Of a stretch of 64,000 nt of DNA, positions 61,708 through 64,000 are shown piece by piece. This stretch comes from a virus. The notes under the pieces are model-generated. The model saw nothing but the letters and a program-made list of their open reading frames with translations. It made no database searches and was not told where the DNA came from. The position numbers and the translations under genes are program-made. The stretch's first letter is position 1. Each line of letters starts with the position of its first letter. The stretch lies in the IMG/VR virus record IMGVR_UViG_3300043436_004480, positions 29,745 to 93,744 of that record; one strand, 5' to 3'.

Positions 61708-62580
61708 CTAAAAACTACTGTCTTCTGGTTTGTCTTCGATTATTGAAACAACAAGGTTAAGCTTATTTCTTAACTTCTCAACCTCTTCATCCTTTTCAGA
61801 AAGTTCGTTTGTAAGACGATTTATCGTTTTGTATGCAGTTTCCAATTCTGCATTTTTTGATGAAGTATAACTCTTAGGAAAACTTCGAAAAGGTTCTCTG
61901 AATTCTTCTGGAAATTGATAATACTTTTCAACATCCATTTCTATTGTGTTAGTATCCAGATCGTCAGAAATAAATCTTCCCTTTGAAGAAACCTCTTGAC
62001 CATTTAGAAAATACTCAACCATTTCGTGTTTTTTGACAGCTTTTAACCAATTTGTATTATCTCGGTTAAGCTTTATTCTTTTCCCAGTTTCAAGATTTTT
62101 AAATTCTTGAGGAAGTGCTTCGTAAACCTCAGTTAGTATTTCATATACAACCTTTCTGTTAGTTCTTGCTTGCTGATAATCTACAAGTGAAAAACTCATA
62201 TATTCTTTACCATCACACCAATGTTTATTTACAACAGGATTTGTTGGTTGAGTTCGCATAATCCAATCAATTTGAGGGAAGTTTACACGAGTCAGCTTAT
62301 TCTTTTCTTTTTCTGGGATTTCACTAATAAGTCTTCTTCTTTGATCATCAAGCTTTTCAGCTCTTTTTAAGTTTGATTTATGTCTTTCTTCAACCATTTC
62401 TAATGGGCCAGTTCTAAATTCATAAGAATTCAAATCTGCTGTTTTATGTTCTTCATATCTACCAAAATTTTCCATTACGTGTTTGTAATATCCTTTTGAT
62501 ATGTAATCTAAACCGTTATAAATTCCTGTATTAAATGGAAAACTTGCTATTTTCCAAAGAGGCTGTTTTTCTGTATTCAT
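61708..62580 (-). CDS. Unknown 290-aa protein with C-terminal coiled coil
   Basis: A 290-residue protein: a conserved-looking N-terminal part with many aromatic residues, a middle segment EVYEALPQEFKNLETG, and a coiled coil from about residue 238 to 280 (LTNELSEKDEEVEKLRNK). A terminator lies upstream, so it may start its own unit. The shared LP.EF motif with the 82-aa gene points to a small gene family. Function unknown. Confidence 0.7.
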   Translation of the reverse strand: MNTEKQPLWKIASFPFNTGIYNGLDYISKGYYKHVMENFGRYEEHKTADLNSYEFRTGPLEMVEERHKSNLKRAEKLDDQRRRLISEIPEKEKNKLTRVNFPQIDWIMRTQPTNPVVNKHWCDGKEYMSFSLVDYQQARTNRKVVYEILTEVYEALPQEFKNLETGKRIKLNRDNTNWLKAVKKHEMVEYFLNGQEVSSKGRFISDDLDTNTIEMDVEKYYQFPEEFREPFRSFPKSYTSSKNAELETAYKTINRLTNELSEKDEEVEKLRNKLNLVVSIIEDKPEDSSF

Positions 62581-62597
62581 AATTTATTTTTTTTAAA

Positions 62598-62618
62598 ATG
62601 GCTCTGTTTCCAGAGCCA
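62598..62618 (-). terminator. Rho-independent terminator
   Basis: TGGCTCTG-GAAA-CAGAGCCA followed by TTTT on the minus strand, downstream of the lipoprotein gene. Confidence 0.7.
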
Positions 62619-62641
62619 GTCTATCTGTCTCCCCGAAAATT

Positions 62642-62956
62642 TCAATACGGGAATATCTTTCCGTTATACCCACCTCTATATACTCTTATCTGGAAAGACT
62701 CATTATCATTTAGCTTACCTAACGAGCCATCTAATTTTCTGTACTTGACAGAATTAACAAAGTCCTTTTTGTCTAGTGAATAAGGAGTATCCATCCATAC
62801 GGACTTAACTTCAATTCTTCCCTCAGTTTTACTTTCCGTATCTGAGCTCCAATAATGAATGAATATTCTATCTCCATTATTAGGCCTTTTTTCAAGAGAA
62901 GTATCTTCACAACCACACAGTAATATGCAAAGTAGTAAAATTAGTAACTTTCCCAT
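62642..62956 (-). CDS. 104-aa lipoprotein
   Basis: Starts at ATG 62954-62956, one base after the thymidylate synthase stop. The first 15 residues (MGKLLILLLCILLCGC) are a signal peptide with a lipobox ending LCGC. The mature part is soluble and beta-rich with no known motif. Lipoproteins encoded beside metabolic genes in phages may act in superinfection exclusion; this is inference. A longer frame from 62989 is rejected because it would run into the upstream gene. Confidence 0.8.
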   Translation of the reverse strand: MGKLLILLLCILLCGCEDTSLEKRPNNGDRIFIHYWSSDTESKTEGRIEVKSVWMDTPYSLDKKDFVNSVKYRKLDGSLGKLNDNESFQIRVYRGGYNGKIFPY

Positions 62957-62957
62957 C

Positions 62958-64000
62958 TTACTTGAGTAGACCAGTTGAAAGTTCTGCATTTATTGCAGGT
63001 TGTGGATTGTAGTTTTTTAGTTCAAAACAACTAAATGGAAGATTCCCATAATCATTTTTATCTAGAACTTCAATTACTCTATTTTGAGTAAAATTAAGTC
63101 TCAATTGCGTATTACTGTCTTTGTGAGTTATAGATCTGTTTATAACTTCACTTGCTTGAGCAAAATGATTTTCGTAAAGATGAACGTCTCCAAAACTATG
63201 AATAAATTCACCAGATGCGAAATTTAAAAGTCTGCATAAAATCTCTGTTAATAAAGCATAAGATGCAATATTATAAGGAACTCCTAAAAAAGCATCGGCA
63301 CTTCTTTGATACATACTACAATCTAAATAATATTTAGGTGCGTATGTATCTACTAGATCTTTTGTTCTCTTTTGATCAGCTATTAACTCGTCTTCAGAAG
63401 AAGAGTAATATTTTATTACCCAGTTTGTTCTTTGTTCTTCTGTCATAGGTCTGCAATTGAACTGAACAAGTGCATGGCACCAATAAAGTGCAAGTTTGTT
63501 CTGATACTGAGGAGCAACAGAAGTCAAAATATGTCTTCTGCTTTCTGGAGTTTCAGAAAGACTTTTCACAAGATTTTTGATTTGATCTACACCATCCAAA
63601 TCTCTCCAAACTTTTCCATATTGATAACCACAATCACCAAGTCTGTAAAAAGTTTCAATTGCTTCTGGGCGAATATAATGAACAGGAAGTTTATCAAACT
63701 CCGTTTTCTTTATTGCATCAACAAATTCTGCAAAAGAGTAATCCTGTCTTGCTTTCTTTGTTTGTAAGCCAGATTCTCGAAGTTTTATGTAATAATTGTA
63801 AGCATCTTCATTCCAGATGTTACAACCATTATCAACCAAAAACTTGATATTGGTGTCACCATTTAAAAACCATAGAAGTTCTGCAACTATGTTTTTAAAT
63901 GATAACTTTCTTAATTCAAGAAGTGGAAATCTTTCTTGAAGATCAAATCTCATCTGATAACCGAATAAAGATTTTGTAGCAGGCATATTTGCTCTCGCTG
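62958..64000 (-). CDS. thyA: Thymidylate synthase, 5' end cut by window
   Basis: The frame is open to the edge, so the start is outside; the first ATG seen is at 63984-63986, and upstream codons continue the family pattern. Hallmarks: FGYQMRFDL, SRRHILTS, WCHALVQF (catalytic Cys at about 170 from that ATG), CSMYQRSADAFLGVPYNIAS (Asn for dUMP) and GDVHLYENH. It converts dUMP to dTMP with methylene-tetrahydrofolate. Compared with E. coli ThyA it has extra residues between YWCH and YQRS, about 35, and further insertions before the Cys. Confidence 0.93.
   Translation of the reverse strand, partial: ARANMPATKSLFGYQMRFDLQERFPLLELRKLSFKNIVAELLWFLNGDTNIKFLVDNGCNIWNEDAYNYYIKLRESGLQTKKARQDYSFAEFVDAIKKTEFDKLPVHYIRPEAIETFYRLGDCGYQYGKVWRDLDGVDQIKNLVKSLSETPESRRHILTSVAPQYQNKLALYWCHALVQFNCRPMTEEQRTNWVIKYYSSSEDELIADQKRTKDLVDTYAPKYYLDCSMYQRSADAFLGVPYNIASYALLTEILCRLLNFASGEFIHSFGDVHLYENHFAQASEVINRSITHKDSNTQLRLNFTQNRVIEVLDKNDYGNLPFSCFELKNYNPQPAINAELSTGLLK

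Noticed and set aside
1-64000. Recoding of a stop codon, seen in some crAss-like phages
   Set aside because: TAA, TAG (for example at 11113 and 36039) and TGA (for example at 27433) all end genes at sensible operon junctions, and large virion genes have no internal stops.
1-64000. CRISPR array, insertion sequence or integrase
   Set aside because: No repeat-spacer array, transposase or integrase motif was found on either strand by reading.

Overview
The window is a large contiguous part of a crAss-like phage (Crassvirales-type podovirus) that infects a member of the Bacteroidota. Four things point there: a terminase-portal-scaffold-capsid-tail module in crAss-like order; a very large virion RNA polymerase protein with a DYDID metal site; AT-rich DNA whose genes lack Shine-Dalgarno sequences; and a near-perfect Bacteroidota housekeeping promoter (TTTG, 19 bases, TACGTTTG) at the divergent centre. 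TAA, TAG and TGA all end genes in collinear operons, so the standard genetic code is used. Both ends cut through genes.

Region 1 (1-12847, minus strand): small, mostly unrecognised genes, many encoding acidic, coiled-coil or single-pass membrane proteins, plus a tiny lipoprotein and a HAD-type phosphatase. Many starts carry an AAAATTATG signal. The region is rich in structured non-coding RNA. The best element is a circularly permuted (two-piece) tmRNA at about 6031-6310, with a G3-U70 acceptor stem and a tag ending VAVAA. It also has three tRNA-like elements without a recognisable anticodon loop and three small families of hairpins whose stems vary while a motif stays fixed.

Region 2 (12848-13060): divergent promoter region between the minus-strand early block and the plus-strand late block.

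Region 3 (13061-61135, plus strand): packaging and virion genes. These are a PD-(D/E)XK nuclease, a putative small-terminase region with an HU/IHF-like protein, large terminase, portal, scaffold-like protein, major capsid protein, connector and tail proteins, a 1330-aa tail protein, a 1245-aa protein with a DUF6321-like domain, a 4597-aa giant protein (membrane-active segments, PD-(D/E)XK nuclease, two HExxH zincins, RNA polymerase) and a 1065-aa cargo protein. Lysis genes (holin-like proteins, lipoprotein with C-terminal anchor), tail-fibre genes and an Amidase_3 endolysin follow. Rho-independent terminators at about 23138, 26251, 37774 and 61141 divide the block.

Region 4 (61149-64000, minus strand): convergent with region 3; three unknown genes, a small lipoprotein and a thymidylate synthase cut by the window edge, probably the start of a nucleotide metabolism/replication module.

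Working model (inference): the giant protein and other large cargo proteins enter the cell with the DNA and start transcription of the minus-strand block. Host-type promoters and terminators then shape expression of the late block. The phage tmRNA may rescue stalled ribosomes or tag proteins during takeover.
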